From Marivirga sericea (GTDB lineage Bacteria; Bacteroidota; Bacteroidia; Cytophagales; Cyclobacteriaceae): a stretch of DNA of 64,000 nucleotides. Positions within the stretch are counted from its first letter, which is position 1; every line of letters starts with the position of its first letter. Shown here one piece after another: positions 1 through 9,600 of this stretch. A program made the position numbers and the translations under genes. The notes beneath the pieces are model-generated. The model had not been told where the DNA came from, searched no databases, and saw only the letters and a program-made list of their open reading frames with translations. Where the stretch lies: contig NZ_FXAW01000005.1 in the NCBI RefSeq assembly GCF_900177665.1, positions 248,001-312,000 of the forward strand, written 5' to 3'.

Positions 1-1183
1 CTTCCCATTTCAGAAAATCAATAAACTTTTGATTGGTAGCAATAACATTACCTTCAATATCAAATTCCGCTTTAAGTAAAGTGTTATTAATTGCGCTGAA
101 TACACCATCCAATTCCATTTGATTACGCGCCATTTCTTCCTGAGTAGCCTCCATTTCTTCCATATTCTGGCGCATCTCCTCTTCATTGGCCTGCAATTCG
201 CTGGACATCTTCTGCGACTTTTCAAGCAATAACTGCGTATTCTCATTAACTTGAATCACAGCTACCGAAGCAGCAATGTTTTTGGCCAAATCTTTCAAAA
301 AATCAATTTGATAATCTTCCAAAATTTGAAAAGACGCCAGCTCCATTGCTCCTACCATCTTCTCATCGCTTATTAATGGAATAATTATGATGTGTCGCGG
401 TAGTGCATGACCTAATCCTGAGGTGATTTTAACATATTGCTCAGGGACATCAGTAATGTAAATCAAATCTTTTTCCTGCATGCACTGACCCACAAGGCCC
501 TCTCCTTTTGAAATTCGCTTCCTAGCCAGCTTTCTTCGTTCATATGCATAGCAACCTATCATATCTAGGTATTCTTCGTCTTCATCCTGGCCGGCCAAGA
601 ATAGAGCTCCCTGATTCCCGTTAATGTACTTTACAGTTTCACTAATAATGTGGAAACCGAAATCTTTTATATTTTCATTATAGCTGCGAAGTAATTCGGA
701 AAATTTAGCTAAACCTTCCGCTTGCCAGGTACGCTTCTCTTCTTTACTTCTGAATTTGATTAGCTCAGACTGGAGATTTACGACCGCTTTAGAGAGTTCA
801 TCATCATTCTCAGCTGCCAATTCAAGCTTCCCACCTTCTGCTATAGTGTTGATCCATTCGGTTGCTTGCTTTATTTTCTGCCTGTTGGTCAAAATATCCT
901 GATAAAAATTTCGAGTCCATGTATTAGAAGACTTGATTTCAAATACAGTGTCCGATACGCTCAAATCAGTACCTAAATCAGAAATCTGCTTTATTGCACT
1001 TCTTTCTCGCTTATAGCTTATCATCATTACGAAGAAAAATACAAATGCCGCAGCGTAAATAGTAAGGTGGTAGTAAGGATTTAAATTTTGTAATACCAGA
1101 GTTAGCAAAATGCTGGAAATGAGCATCACCAGAATTCCACTAAGGCCTACTATTAAAAATTTATGGGTTCGATCAATTTGCAT
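1..1183 (-). CDS. Membrane GAF/PAS sensor protein, cut at its C-terminal end by the window edge
   Basis: I translated this frame by hand. It is open from the ATG at 1183 to the window edge, giving at least 394 residues without a stop. Two membrane helices lie at about residues 9-31 and 39-57. They are followed by a charged helical stretch, a GAF-like domain at about 160-300 (with the segment ISKGEGLVGQC), a Glu/Met-rich coiled coil at about 310-350 and the beginning of a PAS domain. No catalytic or MCP signalling domain is visible in the part present. The start overlaps the end of the upstream cheC-like gene by 11 nt, so it belongs to the chemosensory operon and is probably a sensor or adaptor feeding CheA. 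Whether a kinase or MCP tail follows cannot be seen. Confidence 0.75.
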   Translation of the reverse strand, partial: MQIDRTHKFLIVGLSGILVMLISSILLTLVLQNLNPYYHLTIYAAAFVFFFVMMISYKRERSAIKQISDLGTDLSVSDTVFEIKSSNTWTRNFYQDILTNRQKIKQATEWINTIAEGGKLELAAENDDELSKAVVNLQSELIKFRSKEEKRTWQAEGLAKFSELLRSYNENIKDFGFHIISETVKYINGNQGALFLAGQDEDEEYLDMIGCYAYERRKLARKRISKGEGLVGQCMQEKDLIYITDVPEQYVKITSGLGHALPRHIIIIPLISDEKMVGAMELASFQILEDYQIDFLKDLAKNIAASVAVIQVNENTQLLLEKSQKMSSELQANEEEMRQNMEEMEATQEEMARNQMELDGVFSAINNTLLKAEFDIEGNVIATNQKFIDFLKWE

Positions 1184-1781
1184 AATTTAGTTTTTTTTGG
1201 TTCAACACTGAGTAGAACTGCTTATCTAAAATCCAGATAAAATATGGATTGATTTTCATATTTCCCTCAAATGAAAAATTGGCTGATGATAGAATGGCAA
1301 ACATATCTTCATGATGCTCAATTTCATTTTGCAACCAAGCTCGATCTGCTTCCTTAGGAAAGATCATTTTAGGAACATCTCCATATATTTTTAAATCCAG
1401 TTGATTGGATAATTCCGTAATCACTGCAGCAGACACCATATTATCAACCTCCTTGAGGATAATCTCTGCATAATCAGGATTGGATTGCAAACTCTTCATT
1501 TTTTGAATCAACATATCAGGGACAGCCTGCGCATCTGCCTCACTAAAAACTAAATAACTTCGCCCTTTTGCTTCACCAATAATATCTGTTGTCAAAATAG
1601 AGGGGTTCTTTGTTTTAATTATTTTTTGTAAGAAATCTGGTCCTTCTCCCAAAAACAATTCGAAGTTCTTAATGCTTACAGGTGCTCCTGATAAACTAGA
1701 AAAGGACTGACTTGCCTTTTCGTATCCTTTAAGGAAGATCTCCTGCGCTACCGATTTTAATTCTTTACTAATTTTTTCCAT
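1173..1781 (-). CDS. cheC: CheC-like CheY-P phosphatase
   Basis: This 202-residue protein contains one clear CheC/CheX/FliY active-site helix: residues EVDN, then after exactly 22 residues a proline (in GDVP). This matches the family pattern E-x2-N-x22-P in which Glu and Asn carry out dephosphorylation of CheY-P. Only one such helix is obvious, whereas classic CheC has two. It lies between cheA (stop 5 nt upstream of this start) and the GAF/PAS gene. With cheD nearby it would complete an adaptation loop of the Bacillus/Thermotoga type. The family assignment is good; phosphatase activity is inferred. Confidence 0.7.
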   Translation of the reverse strand: MEKISKELKSVAQEIFLKGYEKASQSFSSLSGAPVSIKNFELFLGEGPDFLQKIIKTKNPSILTTDIIGEAKGRSYLVFSEADAQAVPDMLIQKMKSLQSNPDYAEIILKEVDNMVSAAVITELSNQLDLKIYGDVPKMIFPKEADRAWLQNEIEHHEDMFAILSSANFSFEGNMKINPYFIWILDKQFYSVLNQKKLNYAN

Positions 1782-1786
1782 ATGAT

Positions 1787-3610
1787 TTAAGCTACAGCAG
1801 TAGCGTTTACGTTGACTGAATGATTGAATAGTTTTTGCACAATTTGAGGTATGTTAATTACAAGACATACCTTACCATTTCCCAGAATGGTTACGCCACT
1901 AACGTAGCGTACAAAATCGACAGGCTTCTTTAAAGGTTTCTCAACTATTTCTTTCTGCTGCAATAATTTATCGACTACCAATCCTAATTTTTTACCATTG
2001 TAATGTACCAAAACCACATTCCATTTTTCATTGGATTTTAAAGCTTCAGTTCGCGAAGAAAACTCTTCTGGAAAGAATAAATCTTTCAGAAAAACAGTTT
2101 CTATAGTTTGATCCTGATGATTAATCATCAACCGATTCTGTATTTTGTAAACCTCTTTTCTTTCCAATGAAAGAACTGCATCAGTGTAGGTAAGTGGCAC
2201 TGCATATTGACTATGACCTACTTCAAATAAAAGTGTGGATTTTACTGCCATAGAAGAAGGTAAAATCAAAGAAAATACAGAGCCTTTTCCCGCTTCAGTC
2301 TGTACTTTTATATTACCCCCCACAGAATCTATCGCTTTCTTTACGACATCCATACCTACTCCACGACCCGAAATACTATTAACAGCATCATTAGTAGAAA
2401 AACCTGGCTCAAAAATGAAAGAAATGATTTCCTCCTGCGACATTTTTTCCAAAAATGAAGTTTCCACCCAGCCTTTCTGAGCCACTTTCTTCTTGATTTT
2501 TTCTACATCAATTCCCTTTCCATCATCTTTTATATCAATGACTACACCCTCACTTTCATTCCTTGCGGACAGCGTTAATTTACCAATTGCCTCTTTCCCT
2601 TCTCCTGTTCTATCCGCCTCACTTTCAATCCCATGACCAATAGCATTTCGAATTAAATGGATAAGAGAATCAGATATGATTTGTAAAATATTACGGTCAA
2701 TTTCCGTTTCGCTACCTTCTATTACCAAATCCACTTGCTTTTTCTCAGTAGTGGCTGCATCACGCACTACTCTGTGGAATTTGTTAAACAGAAAACCCAC
2801 TTGAACCAATCGAACATCCATTACAGAATATTGAAGATCAGAAGATACTCTTTTTAAGCTGTTGAATTCATTGCGAGAGACACTTGCTTCGTGAGTAGTA
2901 ATTAAACGATCTCTTTCAATAATCAACTCCCCCACCAAGTTCAAAAGATTATCTAATTTCTCAACAGGCACTTGCACCATATCTGAGAAACTGATCTTCT
3001 TCGCATCCTTTTCTTCAGCCGTAATCATTTCTTTTTCCTCTTCTAGTGTCATGGCTTTTTTAGGCTGTTTGGCTTGATGCTGGTGGACTTGAGCTTGCAA
3101 TTCTTCTAACTGCTGTTTTTCTTCTTTCTCAGGAACTGTTGAAGATTTCTTAGCCTTTGAAACTGACTTCTTGGCAACACCTTTTTTAGTAGGAGTTGGT
3201 TCCACTTGAGGCTTTTCAGCTTTTCGGCTGTTTTCAGCAATTACTTCTAATTTGCGCTGAACACCTCTATACCGAACATTCAATTTATCATCAGAAAGTG
3301 ACTGCACTAATTCCTTAAGCGTATCAACGGCTTTAAAAAGGGTTGTAAAAAGCTCCTCTTCAATTTGAATCTTGGACTGTTTAATTTCAGAAAACAAATC
3401 CTCTAGGGCATGGGCAAACTTCGAAATCACTTCAAACCCCATTCCGGCTGCGTTCCCCTTCAGAGTATGCATGATTCTGAAAATAGAATCAATGGTCTTT
3501 TGATCAGCAGGAGATTTTTCCAATTGCGTTAAGAGCGTTTCCAGCTCCTCCACATTTGCATCTGCTTCTGAAATAAATAACTTTCTATATTCTTGTTCTT
3601 TGTTAGACAT
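1787..3610 (-). CDS. cheA: Chemotaxis histidine kinase CheA
   Basis: The protein has 607 residues. Its order is an Hpt domain (phospho-acceptor His48 in MHTLKGNAAG), a long Lys/Glu-rich linker at about 125-205, a dimerisation domain starting near VEKLDNLLNLVGEL, an HATPase domain (N-box IRNAIGHGIE, G1 DDGKGID, G2 GRGVGMDVV) and a C-terminal CheW-like domain. A recognisable P2 domain for CheY/CheB docking is absent and is replaced by the low-complexity linker. In the N-box the usual Asp before HGIE is Gly here. CheA phosphorylates CheY and CheB in response to the MCP-CheW array. It sits 12 nt downstream of cheB in the same operon. Confidence 0.95.
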   Translation of the reverse strand: MSNKEQEYRKLFISEADANVEELETLLTQLEKSPADQKTIDSIFRIMHTLKGNAAGMGFEVISKFAHALEDLFSEIKQSKIQIEEELFTTLFKAVDTLKELVQSLSDDKLNVRYRGVQRKLEVIAENSRKAEKPQVEPTPTKKGVAKKSVSKAKKSSTVPEKEEKQQLEELQAQVHQHQAKQPKKAMTLEEEKEMITAEEKDAKKISFSDMVQVPVEKLDNLLNLVGELIIERDRLITTHEASVSRNEFNSLKRVSSDLQYSVMDVRLVQVGFLFNKFHRVVRDAATTEKKQVDLVIEGSETEIDRNILQIISDSLIHLIRNAIGHGIESEADRTGEGKEAIGKLTLSARNESEGVVIDIKDDGKGIDVEKIKKKVAQKGWVETSFLEKMSQEEIISFIFEPGFSTNDAVNSISGRGVGMDVVKKAIDSVGGNIKVQTEAGKGSVFSLILPSSMAVKSTLLFEVGHSQYAVPLTYTDAVLSLERKEVYKIQNRLMINHQDQTIETVFLKDLFFPEEFSSRTEALKSNEKWNVVLVHYNGKKLGLVVDKLLQQKEIVEKPLKKPVDFVRYVSGVTILGNGKVCLVINIPQIVQKLFNHSVNVNATAVA

Positions 3611-3622
3611 CTCTGAGTATTT

Positions 3623-4660
3623 TTATAAACAACTTACCAAATAACCCCCCAGTTGATTCAATGGAACTAATTTATCGGTAGCACCAGAATCAAATGCGCT
3701 TTTCGGCATTCCATAAACCACAGAAGTGTTCTCATCCTGTGCAATGGTTAACCCTCCTTTCGCTTTTACTTTTTTTAAACCTTTAGTTCCATCTTTTCCC
3801 ATTCCTGTGAGAATACATCCAATCATTCTGTCCCCGTAAACTTCAGCTGCAGATTCCATCAAACAGTCAATAGAAGGATTGTTGAATTCAGTAAAGACTT
3901 TATCCGTAAAGTGCACTACTACACCTCCCGTGTGGGGATTTTTCCGTAACCTCATATTTGAATGACCCGGAGCTAAATAAATGAAACCGGCTCTAATCTC
4001 CTCACCTGAATCAGCTACTTTCACCTTTAATGCTGTCAGCTCATCTAATCTTTTAGCAAAGGAACTGATAAAACTATCGGGCATATGCTGCGCAATGATT
4101 ACAGGTAAAATCAAATTTTGAGGCATCTGCTTTAATAAATTTTCAATGGCACCGGGCCCCCCTGTTGAAGCTCCGATCACTATGGCTGCGTAAGCCGCTG
4201 AACCGTGAAATGCATGACTATTTCTATTTACCTTAACATCAATTTTCTTGATGTTAGATTCAGCTGCAGCCTTCACTAAAGTAGTTAAAGGATAATTTTT
4301 TGCCTTAATGGAGTTTGTAATATCATCTTTTGGCTTATCCAGAAAATCGAAGGCCCCCTTTTGGAGCGCATCGAACACCAAGCCATCATTCTTTTCCAAG
4401 GAACTTAGAAGAATAACAGGTGTCGGATTCTCTTTCATCACCTGTTCAACCAGATACACCCCATCGTAATCGGGCATTATCATATCCGATATAATGACAT
4501 CCGGCTCCAGTAATCTCGCTTTTTCGACTCCTTCCTTTCCATTCTTTGCAGTGCCCAACAATTCGATATCAGGATCTGATTTTAGAATATCAGAAAGCAG
4601 GATGCGCATCAAAGCGGAATCTTCTACGATTAAGGTTGATATGGTTTTTACCTTACTCAT
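3623..4660 (-). CDS. cheB: Chemotaxis response regulator methylesterase CheB
   Basis: This 345-residue protein has an N-terminal receiver domain (acidic pocket EDS at 13-15, phospho-acceptor Asp59 in IISD) and a C-terminal methylesterase domain. The catalytic elements are visible: Ser in GASTGGPGA, His in AQHMP and Asp in GMGKDG. It demethylates or deamidates receptor glutamates during adaptation. The start codon overlaps the stop of the upstream cheY by one base (TAATG), indicating translational coupling. No cheR is found in the window, so the opposing methyltransferase must lie elsewhere, perhaps left of the window. Confidence 0.95.
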   Translation of the reverse strand: MSKVKTISTLIVEDSALMRILLSDILKSDPDIELLGTAKNGKEGVEKARLLEPDVIISDMIMPDYDGVYLVEQVMKENPTPVILLSSLEKNDGLVFDALQKGAFDFLDKPKDDITNSIKAKNYPLTTLVKAAAESNIKKIDVKVNRNSHAFHGSAAYAAIVIGASTGGPGAIENLLKQMPQNLILPVIIAQHMPDSFISSFAKRLDELTALKVKVADSGEEIRAGFIYLAPGHSNMRLRKNPHTGGVVVHFTDKVFTEFNNPSIDCLMESAAEVYGDRMIGCILTGMGKDGTKGLKKVKAKGGLTIAQDENTSVVYGMPKSAFDSGATDKLVPLNQLGGYLVSCL

Positions 4661-5016
4661 TACGCCTTAGCCAAAGCCTGAACGAGTTGTTCGGAAGTAA
4701 AAGGTTTTACGATATAATCTTCAGCACCAAGGGTCATTCCTTCTTCGATTACGGAATTTTGTCCTACGGCACTGATCATATATACTTTTGAAGGTAAGCC
4801 CTCATCTTTGTAAACCTTTAGAATATCAGTACCAATCATATCAGGTAAAATATTATCCAGAGTGATGATATCCGGCTGTAATTCAAATGCCAGGTCAATC
4901 GCTTCTTCTCCATTGGCAGCTTGTCCCACGACTTCATAACCTCCCTCTTCTAATGCATCTTTTATTAGTGTTCGCATATACAGCGAATCATCTACGATTA
5001 AAACTTTCTTTCCCAT
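4660..5016 (-). CDS. cheY: CheY-type single-domain response regulator
   Basis: A 118-residue stand-alone receiver domain. The acidic pair is DD at 9-10, the phospho-acceptor is Asp54 (ITLDN), the conserved Thr/Ser region is near MISA and the Lys is in IVKPF. It is placed between cheD and cheB, so it is the output regulator of this pathway or a phosphate sink. No flagellar genes are present in the window. In gliding Bacteroidota such a CheY could act on gliding, type IV pili or gene expression, but the target cannot be inferred here. Confidence 0.9.
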   Translation of the reverse strand: MGKKVLIVDDSLYMRTLIKDALEEGGYEVVGQAANGEEAIDLAFELQPDIITLDNILPDMIGTDILKVYKDEGLPSKVYMISAVGQNSVIEEGMTLGAEDYIVKPFTSEQLVQALAKA

Positions 5017-5028
5017 TATCTTAAATTT

Positions 5029-5481
5029 TTAAATTGCGTAATTTGTATTTTGTGAGGAAACTGACAAGTCTCCATTTAAAGTATTGAAGCGGGCAGTCCG
5101 GCTTTTATTTCCACCTACATCTTGCCCTGCCAAAAAGATTTTATTATCCAAAATCAGCTTGCGAAGTGCCTTAACATTTCTTTCTCCCGTTTTAAAACCT
5201 GAATTAAAAAGGTTAGCTCCTCCCACAATTTTAGCTCTAAGTGCATTTCTATTTCCTCCGATTTTCTCAATCTCTTCAATCAATTTTTCAAAGGCAGTTT
5301 TTGCATTGTAAGTCGTATGTTTCTCTAACTCATCGGATAAAACTACGTGTGCAGCAGCTGATATTTTATTAATTCTATCATAAATAAACAGCCCTACGCA
5401 TGACCCTAAGCCATAACAAGCAATATTAGTGGAGTCCTTGGTGACAATAAAATCACCCAAATTCAAAGCGTGCTCAGACAT
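5029..5481 (-). CDS. cheD: Chemoreceptor glutamine deamidase CheD
   Basis: A 150-residue protein with the CheD signatures: catalytic Cys in GLGSCVGLFIYD and His in AAAHVVLSD, and the IVGGANLF segment. CheD deamidates receptor glutamines and, in many bacteria, interacts with CheC to tune CheY-P removal. A CheC-like gene in the same operon fits that pairing. The start overlaps the end of cheW by 8 nt. Confidence 0.92.
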   Translation of the reverse strand: MSEHALNLGDFIVTKDSTNIACYGLGSCVGLFIYDRINKISAAAHVVLSDELEKHTTYNAKTAFEKLIEEIEKIGGNRNALRAKIVGGANLFNSGFKTGERNVKALRKLILDNKIFLAGQDVGGNKSRTARFNTLNGDLSVSSQNTNYAI

Positions 5482-5989
5482 TTTCAGTTACTTTATTATT
5501 TTTAAAAACACCATTCAATTCACTCTCGCTCATGGTTTTGAATATATCCAACATAATGATTAATCGATCATCTAATTTTACAATCCCTTTGATATAAGAT
5601 TGATCTGCACCACCATCTTGAATAATATTGGCTGAATCCTCAATTTGAGATTGCTTTACATTTAAAGTGTTAGGCAACTCTCTCACCAAAACACCCATTT
5701 TCACCTCATCACTTTCTACTACCAAAGTATAGTTGTTTGCAGAATCATCTTCTTCTTGTTTCAAGCCAAATTTTTCTTCCAAATCTACAACTGCAATAAT
5801 ATTTCCTCTGATATTGGCCACTCCTTTCACATATGCAGGTGTTTGAGGTAATCGAGTAATATGAGGTGTTGGTACTACTTCCTTAATCTGACCAATCTGT
5901 AAGCCATACTCCTCATCACCTAGTCGAAATACAATTAATTGCGATTTCTGCTGATTTTCTTTAATTCCCTGTTCTTTTACTGCTTCCAT
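5474..5989 (-). CDS. cheW: Chemotaxis coupling protein CheW
   Basis: A 171-residue single CheW domain with the typical beginning IVFRLGDEEYGLQI, followed by the EVVPTPHITRLPQTPAYVKG region and the segment NIRGNIIAVVDL. It bridges the MCP and CheA. About 20 N-terminal residues are extra charged sequence. It starts 1 nt after the MCP stop (MCP 5991, cheW 5989), so the two are tightly coupled in the operon. Confidence 0.93.
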   Translation of the reverse strand: MEAVKEQGIKENQQKSQLIVFRLGDEEYGLQIGQIKEVVPTPHITRLPQTPAYVKGVANIRGNIIAVVDLEEKFGLKQEEDDSANNYTLVVESDEVKMGVLVRELPNTLNVKQSQIEDSANIIQDGGADQSYIKGIVKLDDRLIIMLDIFKTMSESELNGVFKNNKVTENV

Positions 5990-5990
5990 C

Positions 5991-7919
5991 TTAAGCTTTA
6001 GTTAAAGTGAATTTCTTGATACCTGACTTCAAGTCTTCTGCAATTTTGCTCAACTGATTGCTGGCATCGGTCACTTCGACCATACCCGCATTCAATTCTT
6101 GGGAAGAACTTGCTACTTGTTGTGTTCCTGCTGCTGTCTCCTCCGCTACCACTACTATTTGCTCAATATTCTTCACCACTGCTTCAATGGCTTCTCTCTG
6201 TCCGTTTGAGGCTGATAGTATTTCTTTAGAATGTTGGAAAGTAGTATCGCTAGAACCGGCAATTTCCACGAAAATGTTCTCAGCGTCTTTAGTAGCACTT
6301 CCGCCTTCCTTAACACTGGTCTGCATACTTTCTATTGCTTTTCCGGCAGACACCGTATCTTTTTGAACATCACTTATGATCTTCTCAATGTCTACTGCAG
6401 ATTTTCTAGAATCTTCTGCTAGTTTTCTTATTTCTTCGGCCACTACTGCAAAACCTCTACCTGCATCTCCAGCTCTTGCGGCTTCGATAGCTGCATTTAA
6501 TGCCAATAAATTGGTTTGCGAAGCGATATCGGTAATTACATTCAAGGTTCTTGCGATTTCTTCAGCTCTTTCCGTAAGAATAGCGATAGATTCAGAAGTT
6601 TTCATTGCAGAACTATCAATCCCCGTCATATTCTCTACCAAATTCTTGATGATTTTCAAGCCTTCTTCAGATCGTTTCTGCCCATCTTGAGCTGTTTTAT
6701 TAATGAAGTCTGCCTTAGATTGCATTTCCTGAGAAGATTTCATTACACCATCCACTAATTTGGAAGATTCATCAGTTCTTAATGCTTGGTCTTGCGCACC
6801 TTTTGCCATTTGAGAGATAGCAGATGCCACTTCATTTGAGCTATTCTTAATACCTTCACTTCGCTTCAATAAATTTCCAGATGATGTAGAAACTACTTCA
6901 GCTCCATTATTAATACTGTTCAACACTTCATTCAAATTATCAAGTGCCCCGTTTACTTCACCAGCTACTTCCGAATCATTCTGAACTCGTTGAGTTAAAT
7001 CTCCTTTCGCCATAGCACGGATAACCTCAATGACATCAGACTGCTCTTCCATCGCTTGCTGGATTTCCTGCTCCTTCAATTTTTGCTCCGTAATATCATA
7101 TCGAACGCCTATATATTTTACTGGCTTTCCGTTTGGACCCAAAACGGGCGCGATAATGGCATCTACAAAATAAGGATCCCCATTTTTCTTCCTGTTCTTA
7201 ATTTCTGCGCGGAAAATATTTCCTCTTCCGATGGTAGACCACATATCTTTAAAAACAGATTTTGGAGAATCAGCATGACGAAACATACTATGTGGCTGCC
7301 CTATACACTCTTCTCGAGTGTAGCCCGTTACTTCTAAAAGTTTATCGTTTACAAAAGTGATATTACCTTTCAAATCAGATTCAGAAACCAAGCAAGCAAC
7401 ATTTATTTGATCCATGCGCGTTTCTAACTCTACTTTCACTTTCTCATATTCTTTAGCAGTTTCAATTGCTTCCTGCTCTACTTTTTTCTTCTCAGTGATA
7501 TCAAAAGCGTATTTAATTACTTTAGCTACTTTACCATTATCATCAGGAATGGGAGTGTATGAAGCTTGTAACCATAGTTCATTACCATTTTTATCAAATC
7601 TTAAAAATTCTCCATTTTGATGGTCACCTGCCGCTAATGCTTTCCAAAAACCTTTGTAATCATTGCTGTTTGCATAGTCATCGGAAACGAAAATACTGTG
7701 ATGCTTTCCTTTCAGTTCATTTAAGGAATAGCCAACGGTAGTAAGAAATTGATCATTTGCCTTTATAATAAAACCTTTGGGGTCAAATTCTATAGACGCA
7801 AATGCATTATTCACAGCAGTGATGTGATTCTTTAAATCCTGTCCGTTAGAACTGGAGGACGAAGCGGTCTTTGATTGAGGCGCTACATTTTCTTCAAGTT
7901 TTGTGGCTGCTTTTACCAT
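5991..7919 (-). CDS. Soluble methyl-accepting chemotaxis protein with two PAS domains
   Basis: From the ATG at 7919 the protein has 642 residues. A start further upstream at 7988 would add 23 residues with no domain, so 7919 is preferred. It has no membrane segment. The order is a Ser-rich N-terminus, PAS1 at about 30-150 (ending in a PAC-like FDITEKK), PAS2 at about 165-290 (YDITEQK), a HAMP-like segment ([10 protein letters not shown]) and an MCP signalling hairpin with the conserved tip region [19 protein letters not shown]. This is a cytoplasmic receptor that probably senses an internal signal such as redox state or a flavin or heme cofactor. No C-terminal CheR/CheB-binding pentapeptide is visible; the end is KFTLTKA. 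It is the first gene of the che operon. Confidence 0.93.
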   Translation of the reverse strand: MVKAATKLEENVAPQSKTASSSSSNGQDLKNHITAVNNAFASIEFDPKGFIIKANDQFLTTVGYSLNELKGKHHSIFVSDDYANSNDYKGFWKALAAGDHQNGEFLRFDKNGNELWLQASYTPIPDDNGKVAKVIKYAFDITEKKKVEQEAIETAKEYEKVKVELETRMDQINVACLVSESDLKGNITFVNDKLLEVTGYTREECIGQPHSMFRHADSPKSVFKDMWSTIGRGNIFRAEIKNRKKNGDPYFVDAIIAPVLGPNGKPVKYIGVRYDITEQKLKEQEIQQAMEEQSDVIEVIRAMAKGDLTQRVQNDSEVAGEVNGALDNLNEVLNSINNGAEVVSTSSGNLLKRSEGIKNSSNEVASAISQMAKGAQDQALRTDESSKLVDGVMKSSQEMQSKADFINKTAQDGQKRSEEGLKIIKNLVENMTGIDSSAMKTSESIAILTERAEEIARTLNVITDIASQTNLLALNAAIEAARAGDAGRGFAVVAEEIRKLAEDSRKSAVDIEKIISDVQKDTVSAGKAIESMQTSVKEGGSATKDAENIFVEIAGSSDTTFQHSKEILSASNGQREAIEAVVKNIEQIVVVAEETAAGTQQVASSSQELNAGMVEVTDASNQLSKIAEDLKSGIKKFTLTKA

Positions 7920-8187
7920 ATCATTTTTAGATTTTTTTATGATATAAAGGTAGGACCTCGAAAAAGTGTAATCAATCGAGAAAAACATGTATTTTTCTTA
8001 GTACTAATTACGCAACTAGCATTAGGTATAAATACTTAGAAAGAGGGTTTACAGTGAATAATGGGGCATTACTTAAAATAAATAAAAATATTCTATGACA
8101 AAATATTAATATATCTTTTGCTGTAGACTAGAAATTTACCTATAATTAATCAACCTTTGAAAAAGCAAGAACAAACCCAAAAACTCA

Positions 8188-9600
8188 ATGCCTAAAAGCA
8201 TATTGATTGTTGAAGATTCAGAAATAGTAAGTATGCATTTGCAAAAAGTATTGCAAAGAGCTCAGTACAAAGTGCTTGATATAAAAAATTCCGGAGAAGA
8301 CGCAATACATTATATTAAGGAACATACCCCGTCATTAATCATTATGGATGTAATGCTGGAGGGTAAATATGATGGTATCGAAACATCTATAGAGATTAAT
8401 AAAATAAAGGATATACCCGTCATATACCTTACTGCACTTAATGATCGAAAAACATTTGATCGAGCAAAGCTTACATTCCCAAATACATTTTTGAGTAAGC
8501 CTTTTGCAGAGGCAGAATTGCTAAGCAATATAGAGTTGAGTCTTTTTAAACACGAGGCCGATAAGCAGAAGAAGGAATCGCAAAAACTGCTTTCAACAAT
8601 TTTAGATAATATTAAAAGTTGTTTAATAGTAATTGATTCAGATTACAAGATAAAATATTTGAATAAGTTTACAGCAAATCTACTGAACACTTTACCTGAA
8701 ATACTACTAGAATTTAAACTAGGAGATGATATAAAACTCTCTGACTTAAAAGATGAGCCATTATCTATTTCTCTTCTGAAAGAAATTAATCAAAATGATA
8801 TCCTGACTCAAAAAATTATCTATATCAATTTTGCTGGTAGAAGATTTCCAATCAACAATGTCCATATTGCAAAGGCAAAATTTTTCAATCTTCAGCAAGA
8901 GCAATTTCTAATAATGTTCAATGACGCTAGTGAAAGCTTACAAAAGCTTGAAAAAGAAAAAAAAGAAAAAAGAATGAGATTGGCTGCTCAAATTGAAGGG
9001 GCCGAAACTGAAAGGTCAAGAGTTAGCCGAGAGCTTCATGACGGCTTGGGACAAATGTTGAATGTGGTGAAAATGAATGCCAAAAGCTTAATAGAAGAAA
9101 AAAGCATAAAAGATAAACTGGTAGAACTGATAAATGCCTCTATAGAAGAATCGCATAAAATTTCAGAAAATCTTATGCCTTCCAAATTGAAAATATTTGA
9201 TTTAAAATCTAGTCTGGAAGATTTATGCAGTACTTTTGACTCAAAAGAATTCAAAATTAATTTCAATACCAATTTGAATAGTGGAGATTTAGAGCAAATA
9301 AAAATCAATATTTACAGGATTGTACAAGAGGCCTTGAGCAATATTCAAAAACATTCGAAGGCAAAAAATGTATCGATCCAACTTTACAAACAGTCAACAG
9401 AAGTTAGATTGAGTATAGAAGATGATGGTAAAGGCTTCGATTTGGAAAAAGCAAAAAGGGATAGTGGAAAAAATAAAAGTCATGGCCTATTTAACATGAT
9501 CGACCGAGTAAAATCGATGGGAGGTACCATAGACATTGATAGTAGTTCAAAATTAGGGACGAATATTATCATTAACATTAATTCAAAGACACATGCTTAA
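8188..9600 (+). CDS. Receiver-PAS-histidine kinase with HisKA_3 domain
   Basis: This 470-residue protein has a receiver domain at the N-terminus (ED at 9-10, Asp54 in IIMDVML), a PAS-like middle (about 135-255), a short coiled coil, a HisKA_3 phospho-acceptor helix (RELHDGLGQML) and an HATPase domain (VQEALSNIQKHS, DDGKGFD, HGLFNMIDRV). It has no membrane segment. Having the receiver before the kinase suggests the kinase is itself switched by another kinase. The cognate regulator starts 8 nt before this stop. It is divergent from the che operon and shares a 268-nt intergenic region with the MCP gene. Confidence 0.9.
   Translation: MPKSILIVEDSEIVSMHLQKVLQRAQYKVLDIKNSGEDAIHYIKEHTPSLIIMDVMLEGKYDGIETSIEINKIKDIPVIYLTALNDRKTFDRAKLTFPNTFLSKPFAEAELLSNIELSLFKHEADKQKKESQKLLSTILDNIKSCLIVIDSDYKIKYLNKFTANLLNTLPEILLEFKLGDDIKLSDLKDEPLSISLLKEINQNDILTQKIIYINFAGRRFPINNVHIAKAKFFNLQQEQFLIMFNDASESLQKLEKEKKEKRMRLAAQIEGAETERSRVSRELHDGLGQMLNVVKMNAKSLIEEKSIKDKLVELINASIEESHKISENLMPSKLKIFDLKSSLEDLCSTFDSKEFKINFNTNLNSGDLEQIKINIYRIVQEALSNIQKHSKAKNVSIQLYKQSTEVRLSIEDDGKGFDLEKAKRDSGKNKSHGLFNMIDRVKSMGGTIDIDSSSKLGTNIIININSKTHA

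Noticed and set aside
10-246. 78-codon minus-strand reading frame at the left edge
   Set aside because: It is out of frame with the hand-translated GAF/PAS gene, which is open across the same region, and its translation is a basic Arg/Lys-rich shadow.
5084-6758. Several plus-strand frames opposite cheD, cheW and the MCP gene
   Set aside because: They are low-complexity shadows of strongly supported minus-strand genes.
7920-8187. Promoter search in the region between the MCP gene and the kinase
   Set aside because: Sequences such as TATCTTTTG come near the -7 consensus but do not fit it, and no correctly spaced -33 element is seen on either strand.
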